From: Chlorobiaceae bacterium
GTDB lineage: Bacteria; Bacteroidota; Chlorobiia; Chlorobiales; Chlorobiaceae
Assembly: GCA_013335115.1 (NCBI GenBank)
Contig: JAAXWQ010000011.1
Location: 1-50,721 of the forward strand
Direction: 5' to 3'
DNA length: 50,721 bases
In this document: positions 16,037-25,193 of the stretch, piece after piece
Numbering within the stretch: position 1 is the stretch's first letter
Layout of the letters: each line of letters opens with the position of its first letter
Program-made: the position numbers and the translations under genes
Notes under the pieces: model-generated
Databases searched by the model: none
Seen by the model: the letters and a program-made list of their open reading frames with translations, nothing else
Told to the model about the DNA's origin: nothing

Positions 16037-16720
16037 ATGAGACTACTTATTATCGAAGACGAACCCGGGATCGCCAGGTTCCTCAAGGAGGGGCTCGAAG
16101 AGGAGTGCTACGCCGTTGACGTTGCATTCGATGGCAAGGGCGGCCTCGATCTGGCCATGACCAACGACTATGACCTTATCCTGCTCGACTGGATGATCCC
16201 CGGACTGAGCGGGATCGAGGTTTGCCGACAAATCCGGAAGGCGGGCAGCAAGGTTCCCATAATATTCCTGACGGCGCGGGATACGCTCGAAGACGTCGTG
16301 TTCGGGCTCGAGACCGGCGCCAACGATTATGTCAGGAAACCTTTCGAATTCGATGAGGTCCTTGCCAGGATCAGGGTGCAGCTCAGGGGCGCCAACCATG
16401 ACGGCGACGCCATTGCCGCAGGTCCGCTTTCCATCAATCAGGTCACCCACCAGGCCATCTGCAACGGTAGCGAACTGGCGCTCACCCCCAAGGAGTTCGC
16501 CCTGCTCGAATACCTTGTCCGCAACAAGGATCGCCCCTGTTCCAGAAGCCGCATCATCGAGCATGTCTGGGATCTGCAATTCTATTCCGATACGTCGGTC
16601 ATCGACGTCTACATCAATTTCCTGCGCAGGAAGCTCGATGCCGCAGGATGCCACGACCTTATCCAGACCATCAGGGGCATCGGCTATATCGTTCGCGAAT
16701 CGACCAGGAGCCCGGGGTGA
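16037..16720 (+). CDS. OmpR/QseB-family response regulator
   Basis: A 227-residue two-domain regulator. The receiver (1-115) has the acidic pocket ED at 7-8, phospho-acceptor D51 in LLLDWMIPG, FLTARD and the lysine in RKPF. The winged-helix domain (about 125-220) has LTPKEFALLEYLVRNKDRP, IIEHVWDLQFYSDTSVIDVY and a closing TIRGIGYIV. It overlaps the kinase gene by 4 nt (GTGA), the usual pairing. OmpR-family proteins bind tandem half-sites 11 bp apart, exactly the spacing of the TTTAAG arrays at sites A, B and C, so it is the obvious candidate to bind them. Confidence 0.93.
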   Translation: MRLLIIEDEPGIARFLKEGLEEECYAVDVAFDGKGGLDLAMTNDYDLILLDWMIPGLSGIEVCRQIRKAGSKVPIIFLTARDTLEDVVFGLETGANDYVRKPFEFDEVLARIRVQLRGANHDGDAIAAGPLSINQVTHQAICNGSELALTPKEFALLEYLVRNKDRPCSRSRIIEHVWDLQFYSDTSVIDVYINFLRRKLDAAGCHDLIQTIRGIGYIVRESTRSPG

Positions 16721-18204
16721 TCGCCAGGTTCGCGCGGAAAGGCATGGCTGGCAGGGAGTCGCGGGCCCCGTGGTCATCCATGAGCCTTCGAAACCGCATG
16801 GCGCTGTACTATACCGGTGCGACAGCGGTACTCATGGCCATCGTGTTCGTCGTGATCTTCGTGACGGTCGACAGGGTCGTCTACCGGCATTTCGACGAAG
16901 AGCTCCGCCATGAAGTCGCCGAGACGCTTTCCGAAGCCCATGTGCAGCGCCATGATGTCTGCGAGTTCGGCAGCCTCAAGGAGATCGGCCTCGACGAGGC
17001 AAGGGATGGGCGACTGAATGATCCGCACCGGATCAGGAACGTGGCTGATATCGATCCCGAATTTGTCCAGCTTGTCGACAGCAAGGGGCGTGTCGTCAGC
17101 AAGACGGCGAACCTCGCCCGCAACGTCCTTTCGTTCGCACCATCCTATTCCGGCGTCCGTTTTTTCAATACCAGCCTTGGCGCATCGACGATGCGGCAGG
17201 TGCAGGTGCCGCTGGTGGACCGGCAGGGGGCGATTGAGGGATACCTGATCGTGGCCGTCCCCCTGAAAAGCGCGATGATCGTGCTTCGGGACCTCAAATA
17301 CATCGTTATGGCCTCGTTCCCGGCCATCATCATCCTTCTTTTCGGCCTCACCAGACTGATCGCCGGGCGGAGCATCCGGCCAGTCGAAGAGATCATCTCG
17401 ATGGCCGAAACCATCAACCAGGAGAGCCTCGAACGTCGCATTGTACTGCCACGCCAACAGGACGAACTGTACCGCCTCGGTTCGACCATCAACGGCCTGC
17501 TCGACCGTCTCCAGCATGCGTTCCAGCGTGAAAAGCGGTTCACGGCAGACGCTTCCCACGAGCTCCGGACGCCCCTGGCCGTCGTCAAGGGGACCCTCGA
17601 TGTCCTGGTGCGCAAGCCGCGTGAGGTTGACCATTACGAAGAGCGAATCCGCTACTGCCTCAATGAACTGAACCGTATGGCACGCCTCATCGACCAGCTA
17701 CTGATGCTGGCACGTTATGAAAACGGCGACATGAACCCGCAGATCGTGACGATCGGGCTGGCTGGCATGCTGAAGACGGTGACCGATCGCATGGAGCCGA
17801 TGGCGGTCGCCAAAAACATCTCGACCAGGATCGAGCGCATTTCGTCCGAAGCCGTCGCGGTGGACCCTGCAATGCTTGAAATCATGCTTGAGAACCTGAT
17901 TTCCAACTCGATCAAATACTCACCGGAAGGTTCGATTGTGGAGATCCGGGGAGGCATTCGCGACGGTCAGCAGGTTTGTACCATTATGGATTACGGCATC
18001 GGTATTCCCGAAGAAAAGCTGCCGTATGTTTTCGATCGGTTCTACCGGGTGGACGAATCAAGGAGTTCGAATACCGGGGGGTTCGGGCTGGGGCTTTCGA
18101 TCGTCAGGAGGCTCGCCGACCTCCAGGGGATTTCCGTCTCGGTGATGAGCCGTGAGCGCCATGGCACCACCTTCATGCTGACCTTTCCGCCAGTACCGAA
18201 TTAA
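16717..18204 (+). CDS. Membrane sensor histidine kinase
   Basis: A 495-residue sensor partner of the upstream regulator. Starting at GTG 16717 (aggag upstream, overlap with the regulator's stop), it has TM1 about 30-52, a periplasmic sensor of roughly 135 residues, TM2 about 192-212, HAMP, then HisKA with H281 in DASHELRTPLAV and an ATPase domain with NLISNSIKYSP, DYGIGIPEEKL, FDRFYR and GGFGLGLSIV. The periplasmic part has no CXXCH or recognisable fold, so the stimulus is unknown. A longer frame from 16648 only adds sequence inside the regulator gene. The stop overlaps site C. Confidence 0.93.
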   Translation: MIARFARKGMAGRESRAPWSSMSLRNRMALYYTGATAVLMAIVFVVIFVTVDRVVYRHFDEELRHEVAETLSEAHVQRHDVCEFGSLKEIGLDEARDGRLNDPHRIRNVADIDPEFVQLVDSKGRVVSKTANLARNVLSFAPSYSGVRFFNTSLGASTMRQVQVPLVDRQGAIEGYLIVAVPLKSAMIVLRDLKYIVMASFPAIIILLFGLTRLIAGRSIRPVEEIISMAETINQESLERRIVLPRQQDELYRLGSTINGLLDRLQHAFQREKRFTADASHELRTPLAVVKGTLDVLVRKPREVDHYEERIRYCLNELNRMARLIDQLLMLARYENGDMNPQIVTIGLAGMLKTVTDRMEPMAVAKNISTRIERISSEAVAVDPAMLEIMLENLISNSIKYSPEGSIVEIRGGIRDGQQVCTIMDYGIGIPEEKLPYVFDRFYRVDESRSSNTGGFGLGLSIVRRLADLQGISVSVMSRERHGTTFMLTFPPVPN

Positions 18205-18254
18205 GCGTTTTTTAAGCTCCTTTTCAGGCTTGTTTAAGCCTGCCCGGATATCTT
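18200..18254 (+). promoter_or_regulatory. PmrA-box-like array (site C, four half-sites) and -10
   Basis: Hexamers at 18200 (attaag), 18211 (tttaag), 18222 (tttcag) and 18233 (tttaag) are on an exact 11-bp period. A -10 like tatctt at 18249-18254 has the same 10-nt spacing from the last half-site as at site A. It overlaps the kinase stop codon and precedes the b-type cytochrome and 14-haem cytochrome genes. Confidence 0.7.
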
Positions 18255-18291
18255 GTTGCGTTGATTCATCAAAAGGAACAATATCTCGACC

Positions 18292-18879
18292 ATGTGGCAA
18301 TCCGTGCTGATCCAGCGAGCCCTTCCCCTTTCAATCTCCTACCTGCTACTCATTGTTGCTTCGCTTTCGCTCGACTACCTGCTTCACGTCGCAGGCCTTT
18401 CGTGGGTCGGCAGGTACCTTGGGCCACTCGGTACCGCGTTCATCATTTTTTCGTTCGGATACTCCGCCCGCAAGCACAAGGTGGTGAGGAACGGTACGCT
18501 CAAGGCGTTCCTGCGCATGCACTGCAACGCCGGATGGGTGGGTACGCTCATGATCCTGGTGCACTCCGGGGTTCATTTCAACGCCCTTCTTCCCTGGGCT
18601 GCGACCGGCCTGATGATGGTCGTGACTGCCAGCGGCCACGTTGGCCAGTACCTTCTCCGCAAGTTCAGGGAAGAGGTGACTCGGAAAAAAAAGGAGTTGG
18701 GCATGACCGACTCCCGCGAGCCGGAAGAGTACCTGACCGATATCCAGCAAATCGTGGACTCTTTGACGGTCAGGGCGCTGGAGCAGTGGCGGGCCATACA
18801 CATGCCGCTTGTCTCGTTCCTGGTGGTGCTGACCCTTTTCCACATGCTTTCCGTCGCATTTTTCCTGAACTGGAGGTGA
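18292..18879 (+). CDS. Membrane cytochrome b-like protein
   Basis: A 195-residue integral membrane protein with four or so helices: about 10-30, 42-60, 75-110 and 165-192. Histidines lie in pairs typical of bis-His haem b sites: RMHCNAGWVG and MILVHSGVHFN in the middle, then AIHMPLVSF and TLFHML in the last helix. No exact family was recognised, but the layout fits a quinone- or periplasm-facing b-type cytochrome. The stop is 4 bp before the multihaem cytochrome c gene, so the pair probably forms a membrane module moving electrons between the quinone pool and the periplasm. It is under site C. Confidence 0.75.
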   Translation: MWQSVLIQRALPLSISYLLLIVASLSLDYLLHVAGLSWVGRYLGPLGTAFIIFSFGYSARKHKVVRNGTLKAFLRMHCNAGWVGTLMILVHSGVHFNALLPWAATGLMMVVTASGHVGQYLLRKFREEVTRKKKELGMTDSREPEEYLTDIQQIVDSLTVRALEQWRAIHMPLVSFLVVLTLFHMLSVAFFLNWR

Positions 18880-18883
18880 TAGC

Positions 18884-20062
18884 ATGAAAAAAACGACCTT
18901 CGCCATCCTTGGTGCATTTTCGATCATCCTTGCCGCACTCCTGTTGGCCTGGCCTGACATCCTGCTCAATCCGGGGCCGCTCATGGATGGGCACCGGTAC
19001 CTGAAGCGGGAGTGCCTCAGTTGCCACACACCCTTCCGGGGCGCTCGGGCTGTCCAGTGCATTGGCTGCCACCGTCCGGAAACCATCGGAATCCTCACGG
19101 TCGCCGGACGTCCGCTGAACAGGGACACGACGCGTGCGACCCTGCACCGGGGGCTCCCGGCCGGCTCATGCACCGAATGCCATACCGATCACAAGGGGGC
19201 CGACGCCAGGAAGGCGATCAAGGCGTTCCGGCACGAGGCGATCTCCGCTGCGCTTCGCAACAACTGCAACGCCTGCCACGAGAGGCAGAAGCCTGCGGAT
19301 GGCCTGCACCGAAGCGTTACCGGGCGGTGTGCGCAGTGCCATGACACCGAAAAGTGGTCATCGGTACTGTTCAACCATGGCATGCTGGATGCGAGACAGT
19401 CGGCCGGTTGTATTAACTGCCATCGCGACGACAAGCCTGGCGATGACATCCACCGGAACCAGTCGGGTTGCGGAGAGTGCCATGGCACCCTCCGCTGGAA
19501 ACCGGCGACGTTCGACCATGCGAAGGCCGCATCATCAGGAAAGCAGTGCGTGAGCTGCCATGGAAAGGATCGGCCTTCGGATGAACTGCATCGGGTCTTG
19601 CAATCCGGTTGCGGAGAGTGCCATGGCACCCTCCACTGGAAACCGGCGACGTTCGACCATGCGAAGGCCGCATCATCAGGAAAGCAGTGCGTGAGCTGCC
19701 ATGGAAAGGATCGGCCTTCGGATGAACTGCATCGCGTCTCGCAGTCCGGCTGTGGCAAGTGCCATGGCACCCTCCGCTGGAAACCGGCGACGTTCGACCA
19801 TAACCGCTATTTCCCCCTGCAGGGAGAACATCGGGCAAGCTGCCGGACCTGCCATACCGATCCGGCCGATTACCGGAAATACACCTGCTACGGATGCCAT
19901 GAGCACTCACCGTCAAGGATTGCAGCCGAGCATAGGGAAGAGGGGATCGCCAATTACCAGAACTGCATCCGGTGCCATCGAAGCGGTAACGGTGAACATG
20001 GCGGCGAATACCGGGGAGGCGATGGCCGGCGGCGTGAAGGCCATGACGGCGACGACGACTGA
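18884..20062 (+). CDS. Fourteen-haem c-type cytochrome with internal tandem repeats
   Basis: A 392-residue periplasmic multihaem cytochrome. It has an uncleaved-looking or signal anchor helix (about 7-25) and 14 CXXCH motifs (CLSCH, CIGCH, CTECH, CNACH, CAQCH, CINCH, CGECH, CVSCH, CGECH, CVSCH, CGKCH, CRTCH, CYGCH, CIRCH), with many extra His as distal ligands. A 47-residue unit holding two haem sites (starting CGECHGTLRWKPATFDHAK) is repeated twice and a third time in part. The C-terminus is Gly/Asp/Arg-rich and haem-free. ggaggt precedes the ATG. It probably accepts electrons from the adjacent cytochrome b; it resembles class III/NrfH-linked multihaem families but no exact relative was identified. 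Confidence 0.9.
   Translation: MKKTTFAILGAFSIILAALLLAWPDILLNPGPLMDGHRYLKRECLSCHTPFRGARAVQCIGCHRPETIGILTVAGRPLNRDTTRATLHRGLPAGSCTECHTDHKGADARKAIKAFRHEAISAALRNNCNACHERQKPADGLHRSVTGRCAQCHDTEKWSSVLFNHGMLDARQSAGCINCHRDDKPGDDIHRNQSGCGECHGTLRWKPATFDHAKAASSGKQCVSCHGKDRPSDELHRVLQSGCGECHGTLHWKPATFDHAKAASSGKQCVSCHGKDRPSDELHRVSQSGCGKCHGTLRWKPATFDHNRYFPLQGEHRASCRTCHTDPADYRKYTCYGCHEHSPSRIAAEHREEGIANYQNCIRCHRSGNGEHGGEYRGGDGRRREGHDGDDD
19469..19801 (+). repeat. 141-bp tandem repeat inside the cytochrome c gene
   Basis: Units begin at 19469, 19610 and 19751, exactly 141 bp apart. The first two are nearly identical over full length; the third is identical for about 50 bp and then diverges. Each unit codes 47 residues and two haem sites, pointing to recent in-frame duplication. 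Confidence 0.9.
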
Positions 20063-20389
20063 GTGGGAAGAGGTGTGCATAGGAGGTGATGACCACGATC
20101 TTCAGCCAAGGGCATGAAGTATGTTTACCTCATCATCGACGATGAGGATGCTGAGCGTGTGCATGTCGGCTCAGGTGGTCGGGTTGGATCGACGATCCAA
20201 CATAGGCAATGGCTGGCGGTATCGCTCCAAAGAACGGGAGAAACTGCGGGTTCATTCCTGTGAATGTCGGACAGGCCTGTGGCGCAAGGAACGAACAACG
20301 TGCCGCCGGGAATTACTGTTGCATGCATCCCCCTGGAGGATAACGACATCCGGATCGTCCGGAATCTCCAATCGAAAGGTAGAAGCCGC
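20063..20389. other. Intergenic stretch with a doubtful small ORF
   Basis: An ATG at 20114 opens a 49-codon frame (MKYVYLIIDDEDAERVHVG...) that ends at 20263, directly against another ATG at 20264 in frame with the next gene. Neither has a convincing ribosome site. A 7-bp hairpin (ttggatc gac gatccaa) lies at about 20184-20200. The small ORF resembles no family I know. Confidence 0.3.
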
Positions 20390-21343
20390 ATGAAGAGGAG
20401 CTTCTTCAAGGGGGGACTTGTCGGACTGCTGTTGCTGGCAGGCCTGGCCTACATCATGACCCATGACGTCGGATGGAACCGTTTCCTCGACCTGCTGTCC
20501 CATCTCCATGCCTCATGGATCGTCCTTGCCGTGGTGTTCCAGTTCGGAACCTATGTCAGTCTTGCGCTCGTCTGGTATCGGGGCCTGCACCACATCGGCG
20601 TCGACTACCCCCTCATCAAGCTTGTCCCCCTGGCCATCGCCAAACTTTTCGCGGACCAGGCGCTCCCTTCGGGCGGGATCAGCGGCATCGCTTTTGTCGT
20701 CAAGGCATTTCGCCAGCGTGATGTCTCGGGCAAACTCGGCATGGCAGTCATGCTGCTCGGCATCCTCTCCAACTACATCGCCTACATGATCGTCGCCGCC
20801 GCCTCGTTTTTCTTCCTGTGGCGTTTTCACGACCTGTATCGCTGGATGGTGCTCCTTGCCGGGATATTCCTGGTCGTGGCGGTCTTTATCCCTGCCCTGG
20901 CGCTCTCCTTGAACCACTGGGGCGGGCGTGCCCGCATGCCGGCATGGCTTTTCCGCCTTCCGTTCCTGTCAGGCATGCTGCATGCCTATGCCGGCGCTCC
21001 GGACGATCTGGTCAGGAAACCCTTGATGCTTGCCGAAGCCACGTTGTTCCAGACAGCCGTGTTCCTGCTTGATGCCGGAACCTTGTGGGCCATGCTCCAG
21101 GCACTGGGTACCCCCGCGTCGATGCTTGTCGCCCTTCCATGCTTTGTCGTTGCTTCCATCGTCGCCTTGCTCAGCATGCTTCCACTGGGGCTGGGATCGT
21201 TCGAACTGACTTGCGTCGCGCTTCTGGCAACCCTTGGCGTGCCGCTGGATAAGGCATTGGCCGCGACGTTCCTGTTGCGAGGCTTCACGCTCTGGCTGCC
21301 CATGCTTCCCGGCCTTCTGGTGACCCGCAATGAACTGGGGTGA
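20390..21343 (+). CDS. Lysylphosphatidylglycerol synthase-type membrane protein
   Basis: A 317-residue polytopic protein, about eight helices, matching the LPG synthase transmembrane (UPF0104, AglD/MprF N-terminal) family, which includes lipid flippases. Signatures: FADQALPSGGISGIAFVV near residue 85 and LPLGLGSFELTCVALL with GFTLWLPMLPGL near the C-terminus. It lacks the MprF catalytic domain, so it is more likely a flippase-like or uncharacterised member. ATG 20390 follows gaaagg by about 11 nt; an extension to 20264 (MSDRPVAQGT...) is possible. It lies at the end of the sigma/cytochrome block but its link to it is uncertain. Confidence 0.8.
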   Translation: MKRSFFKGGLVGLLLLAGLAYIMTHDVGWNRFLDLLSHLHASWIVLAVVFQFGTYVSLALVWYRGLHHIGVDYPLIKLVPLAIAKLFADQALPSGGISGIAFVVKAFRQRDVSGKLGMAVMLLGILSNYIAYMIVAAASFFFLWRFHDLYRWMVLLAGIFLVVAVFIPALALSLNHWGGRARMPAWLFRLPFLSGMLHAYAGAPDDLVRKPLMLAEATLFQTAVFLLDAGTLWAMLQALGTPASMLVALPCFVVASIVALLSMLPLGLGSFELTCVALLATLGVPLDKALAATFLLRGFTLWLPMLPGLLVTRNELG

Positions 21344-21909
21344 GCCAACGATATTCCTTGTTTTTCCTCCTCTCTTATTGTGACGACCATATCTCAGGGT
21401 GAGACATCGGTGCCTACCACTTCAGAAGTAGTATCGGTACGACCTGTTTCCCGATGGCTCGCGGAAGCTTGATTCATGCAGGTTTCGGGGTTGACACAGG
21501 AACCGCAACGCTCTGGCATGTCTCTTGCTTGAAGTAATTGGGCAGGCAGGGTTGCCTGAATGCAGTAGAGGTTTTTTTATCAGCATTAATAACATCTTAT
21601 GATGAATAAATACGCAAGGGGGGTTGTCCCCCTCATTGGCCTGATGCTTCCTCTTGTCGTCTTGGGCTTTGCCTTGAGAAAGGGATGCTTCCTGACGAAG
21701 GCCAGGAGCCTGAGTGATGCGGAAAGCCTGGTTTATTACTGATCAGCTTAAGTGTTCTTTCCTCCCCTGGAAGTGATTGCATTGCTGCCTGCCGGGTTTA
21801 TCCGCTTGCAGGAGGGCGTGTCCCGGTTCCTTTTACCACTGATTTCGGCCAAGGACTTTGGGGACGCCCGGACCTCTCGTCATGTTCCGGCTTTTCCGGA
21901 CGAACCGTG
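21344..21909. other. Intergenic, mostly featureless
   Basis: Apart from the doubtful small ORF at 21599-21742, nothing is recognised: no tRNA, terminator with a T-run, or clear operator. A C/G symmetric stretch (aggggggttgtccccct) falls within the small ORF. Confidence 0.3.
21599..21742 (+). CDS. Possible 47-residue membrane peptide
   Basis: Begins MMNKYARGVVPLIGLMLPLV, with one hydrophobic segment (about 9-25) flanked by basic residues, then a polar tail ending SLVYY. There is no ribosome site and no known relative, so this may be a chance frame. Confidence 0.25.
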   Translation: MMNKYARGVVPLIGLMLPLVVLGFALRKGCFLTKARSLSDAESLVYY

Positions 21910-22410
21910 ATGACCTGTATGAATGATTTCAACCAGTCGATCCTTGCGACGGCAGAGGTGAGGGAGCTTCTCGGTATGTTCGGCCGGTGCGGCGTCAGGT
22001 ACCTGATTATCGGAGGTTGTGCGGTCATGTGGTATTCGGGGGCACGATACACCCGGAACATCGACATATGGACGGACAGGTGCATCGCCAACGCAAGTTT
22101 GGTTTTTGATGTCCTGAGGGAGTACGGCGCGCCACTTACCGGCCTCTCTCCAGACGATTTCTCTCAACGGGGATTTTTCTACCAGATGGGTCATCCTCCC
22201 TTGCGGATCGACGACATGCTTTTCCTTCCAGGGCTTTCGTTCGACGAGGCATGGAAAAATCAGGAGTCGATGTTCATCGACGGAGTCCGGTATTCCTTCA
22301 TCAGCCGAAGGCATCTCATCGAAACCAAGATTGTCGCCGGCAGGCCTCAGGATATCATCGATGTCAGGTATCTGGTGGACAGCATCTACTCTTCGAAACG
22401 GTTGCTGTGA
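21910..22410 (+). CDS. Nucleotidyltransferase-like protein (AbiEii/DUF6036 type)
   Basis: A 166-residue protein with the signature of minimal or AbiEii-like nucleotidyltransferases: YLIIGGCAVMWYSGARYTRN followed by DIDIWTD, where GG and the D-x-D-like acidic pair bind metal and NTP. Such proteins occur as toxins of type IV systems or as orphan genes. No antitoxin or AbiEi partner is adjacent. The ATG at 21910 follows an in-frame GTG at 21907; Met at 21919 is also possible. It is isolated between long intergenic gaps, which fits an accessory gene. Confidence 0.7.
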   Translation: MTCMNDFNQSILATAEVRELLGMFGRCGVRYLIIGGCAVMWYSGARYTRNIDIWTDRCIANASLVFDVLREYGAPLTGLSPDDFSQRGFFYQMGHPPLRIDDMLFLPGLSFDEAWKNQESMFIDGVRYSFISRRHLIETKIVAGRPQDIIDVRYLVDSIYSSKRLL

Positions 22411-22663
22411 CCGGAAGTCCCGTTGGTGTCTGATGGGGCAGCAAAGCCAGGGCGGAGTACTTGTGGTGATCTGCATGCCCGAAGGTTCAACTGGGTTGTT
22501 CCTGTTGGCATTGCGGCATAAAGGCCTTGATTAAATAGGCGCGGCAATCACGCGAAATATTCGTAAATTCAGGCTCGTACTGCTGAAAGTGCGCCTTTTT
22601 GGCACGCCTGCGCATCCTGCAGATGGCCATGATCGATCATGTAACTAATCCAAGAGCACCCGA

Positions 22664-25048
22664 GTGGCAAGACAGCGAAAGACTACCAACACCCGACCCC
22701 CGAAGAACAAGAGGAACAGGCATAGCAGCCCGCAAGTGGCTGACAGGGATAAAGTCAGGGCGAACGATCACATCCTGATCAACGAGTTTATGTTCAAGCG
22801 CGGTGAAAGCTCGCTTGCCGCGGAGATCATCTCGTTCCTGACGGACCACGAAAACGAACGTTTCCGTTCGGTCGAACTCGCCAGGAAAATGGGATATGGC
22901 GAATCGCGCCAGCTTCCCGGATTCTGGTACGTGCTGCACAAGCTTCAGGAGGACGGCGTCGTGGACAAGGACTCCGACCGTTGTTACGGCTGGGCCGGTT
23001 TCGAGGCCGATACCTACGAGGAGCACCTGGTGCAGGCAAAGCCGTTCGCTGATGCCGGCAAGGAGCGTTACAAAGTCGACAAAAGCTATGCCGGAAAACT
23101 CATCACCCACCCGAACGGCTACGGTTTCGTCGACGTGGAAGGCTTTGACGACGACATCTTCATCAGTGCCGACAACCTCGGCGAATCCCTGCACGGCGAC
23201 CAGGTCGAAGTGCTGGTAACGAAGGTTCCGGATACCTACGTATCCCGCCAGTCACCGCACCAGCGCTGTGAGGGCATCATCACTTCGGTGGTGACCCGCA
23301 AGCTCACCACTATCGTCGGGACGCTGCATCGCGAGAACCGCCGCTTCCTGCTCAAGCCCGACCAGCGCAAGATCATCCCGGTGATCCATGTGCCGATCAA
23401 GGCGGCAGGCAAGGCCAAGGCAGGGGACAAGGTCCTGGTCGGCGAGCTCGAGTTCCTGAAGAACGGTACCGTACAGGCCAAGGTTATCGAGGTCATCGGT
23501 GCGGCAGGGGATTCGACCGTCGAGGTGAGCGCCATTGCCAGGGGGCTCGGAATCGACGAGACCTTCGACGAAAAGATCATCAAGTTTGCCTCCGGTGTCC
23601 GTGAGGAGATTACCCCGGCTGATCTCGAAGGGCGGCTCGACATTCGTGACAAGGTTGTGTTTACCATCGACCCTATCGATGCGAAGGACTTCGACGACGC
23701 CCTGTCGATCGAAAAAATGCCCAAGGGCCTCTTCAAGGTCGGCGTGCATATCGCCGATGTTTCTCACTACGTTCCCGAGAACTCTGATCTCGACAAGGAG
23801 GCGCTCAAGCGCGCCACTTCGGTCTACCTGGTTGACAGGGTCATTCCCATGCTGCCCTCCCGGCTCTCCGAGACGGTGTGCAGCCTCAATCCCGGCGTCG
23901 ACCGTATGGCCTTCTCGATCTTTTTCACCCTGACCGCCGAAGGCGAAGTCCAGAAGCACGAGTTCCACAAAACGGTCATCCACTCGAAGCGCCGTTTCAC
24001 CTATGAGGACGTCGAGGGCATCCTGAAGTCCGGCAAAGGTGATTATGTCAAGGAGCTGAAAATGCTCAACAGCATCAGCACCATGCTTCGGGAGCAGCGT
24101 TTCACCCATGGAGGGCTCGATTTCGAGACTGAGGAAGTCCGCTTCAAGCTTGGTAGCAAAGGGGAGCCTATCGAGGTGATCAAGAAGGAGCGCCTCGGCA
24201 GCCACCGGCTCATCGAGGAGTTCATGCTCCTTGCGAACCGCAAGGTGGCCGAGTACCTGACAGCGACCTTCGCCGAAAATGACAAGGCTCCGCATCCCGT
24301 GATCTACCGTATCCACGGCGCGCCGCAGATGGAGAAGGTCCAGGTCCTCTCCAATTTCGTGCGGAAGATTGGCTTCGAGCTGAAACTGGACCGCAAGGGC
24401 AAGGAGAGTGCGACGGTTTCTTCCAAGGCCCTGCGCGAACTCCTGCAGAAGGTCCACGGCACGAACGTCGAGTTCCTGGTGAACGAACTGGTGCTCCGCT
24501 CCATGTCGAAGGCGGTGTATACCGGCGACAACATCGGGCATTTCGGGCTCGGGTTCGAACACTACACCCACTTCACCTCACCGATCAGGCGCTATCCGGA
24601 CCTCATCATCCACCGCCTGCTCTTCGAATACGAGGCCGCCAGGAAAAGTCGCAAGAAGCTCTCGCCGCAGCGCCTCTCGGAGATCGCCGGCCGCATCGGT
24701 GCCGTCTGCCAGGTCTCGAACGAACGTGAAAAGATCGCTGTCGAGGCCGAGCGTGAATCGGTCAAGCTCAAGCAGGTCGAGTACATGTCTACGCACATCG
24801 GCAAGGTCTATTCCGGCGTCATCTCCGGCGCGACCGAGTACGGCATCTATGTCAGGATGGTCGACTTCGCCATCGAAGGGCTGGTGCACATGCGCAACCT
24901 GAAGGACGATTACTATGAGTACGACGAGTCGACCTATTCGCTGATCGGCAAGAGGAAGAAGCGCCGCCTCCAGGTCGGCCAGCGAGTGAAGGTTACGGTC
25001 CACGAGGTTGATATGACGAGGCGCACCATCGACCTTACCCTGGCCTGA
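22664..25048 (+). CDS. rnr: Ribonuclease R (3'-5' exoribonuclease)
   Basis: A 794-residue RNase II/R family hydrolytic exoribonuclease that degrades structured RNA. A basic N-terminus and a helix-turn-helix-like segment (about 40-110) lead to two cold-shock domains (about 140-290), the RNB catalytic domain with [15 protein letters not shown] (the Mg-binding Asp cluster, about 343-357) and [12 protein letters not shown] (about 630), then an S1 domain from about 705 ([15 protein letters not shown]). Length is normal for RNase R. The start is the GTG at 22664 with a weak aagag upstream. A terminator follows directly; the gene appears monocistronic. Confidence 0.95.
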   Translation: MARQRKTTNTRPPKNKRNRHSSPQVADRDKVRANDHILINEFMFKRGESSLAAEIISFLTDHENERFRSVELARKMGYGESRQLPGFWYVLHKLQEDGVVDKDSDRCYGWAGFEADTYEEHLVQAKPFADAGKERYKVDKSYAGKLITHPNGYGFVDVEGFDDDIFISADNLGESLHGDQVEVLVTKVPDTYVSRQSPHQRCEGIITSVVTRKLTTIVGTLHRENRRFLLKPDQRKIIPVIHVPIKAAGKAKAGDKVLVGELEFLKNGTVQAKVIEVIGAAGDSTVEVSAIARGLGIDETFDEKIIKFASGVREEITPADLEGRLDIRDKVVFTIDPIDAKDFDDALSIEKMPKGLFKVGVHIADVSHYVPENSDLDKEALKRATSVYLVDRVIPMLPSRLSETVCSLNPGVDRMAFSIFFTLTAEGEVQKHEFHKTVIHSKRRFTYEDVEGILKSGKGDYVKELKMLNSISTMLREQRFTHGGLDFETEEVRFKLGSKGEPIEVIKKERLGSHRLIEEFMLLANRKVAEYLTATFAENDKAPHPVIYRIHGAPQMEKVQVLSNFVRKIGFELKLDRKGKESATVSSKALRELLQKVHGTNVEFLVNELVLRSMSKAVYTGDNIGHFGLGFEHYTHFTSPIRRYPDLIIHRLLFEYEAARKSRKKLSPQRLSEIAGRIGAVCQVSNEREKIAVEAERESVKLKQVEYMSTHIGKVYSGVISGATEYGIYVRMVDFAIEGLVHMRNLKDDYYEYDESTYSLIGKRKKRRLQVGQRVKVTVHEVDMTRRTIDLTLA

Positions 25049-25073
25049 CCCGTCCATAGGGCCGGCCTGTATC

Positions 25074-25115
25074 AGCCGCGAAGACGAAGCTGCCGCAACG
25101 TCTTCGCGGCTGTTT
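25074..25115 (+). terminator. Terminator after rnr
   Basis: A perfect 12-bp stem, 25074-25085 (agccgcgaagac) with 25100-25111, followed by gttt. The T-run is short but the stem is very strong. Confidence 0.7.
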
Positions 25116-25193
25116 GCGTTTATCCTGCCCTGCCGGCCGTTTCCTCCACCGTGTCGATGTTTTGACTGACGCCGAACCCGCCGGCGTTTGTGT

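Noticed and set aside
23252-24571. 439-codon minus-strand frame inside rnr
   Set aside because: Antisense to the RNase R catalytic domain; no start signal or recognised domain.
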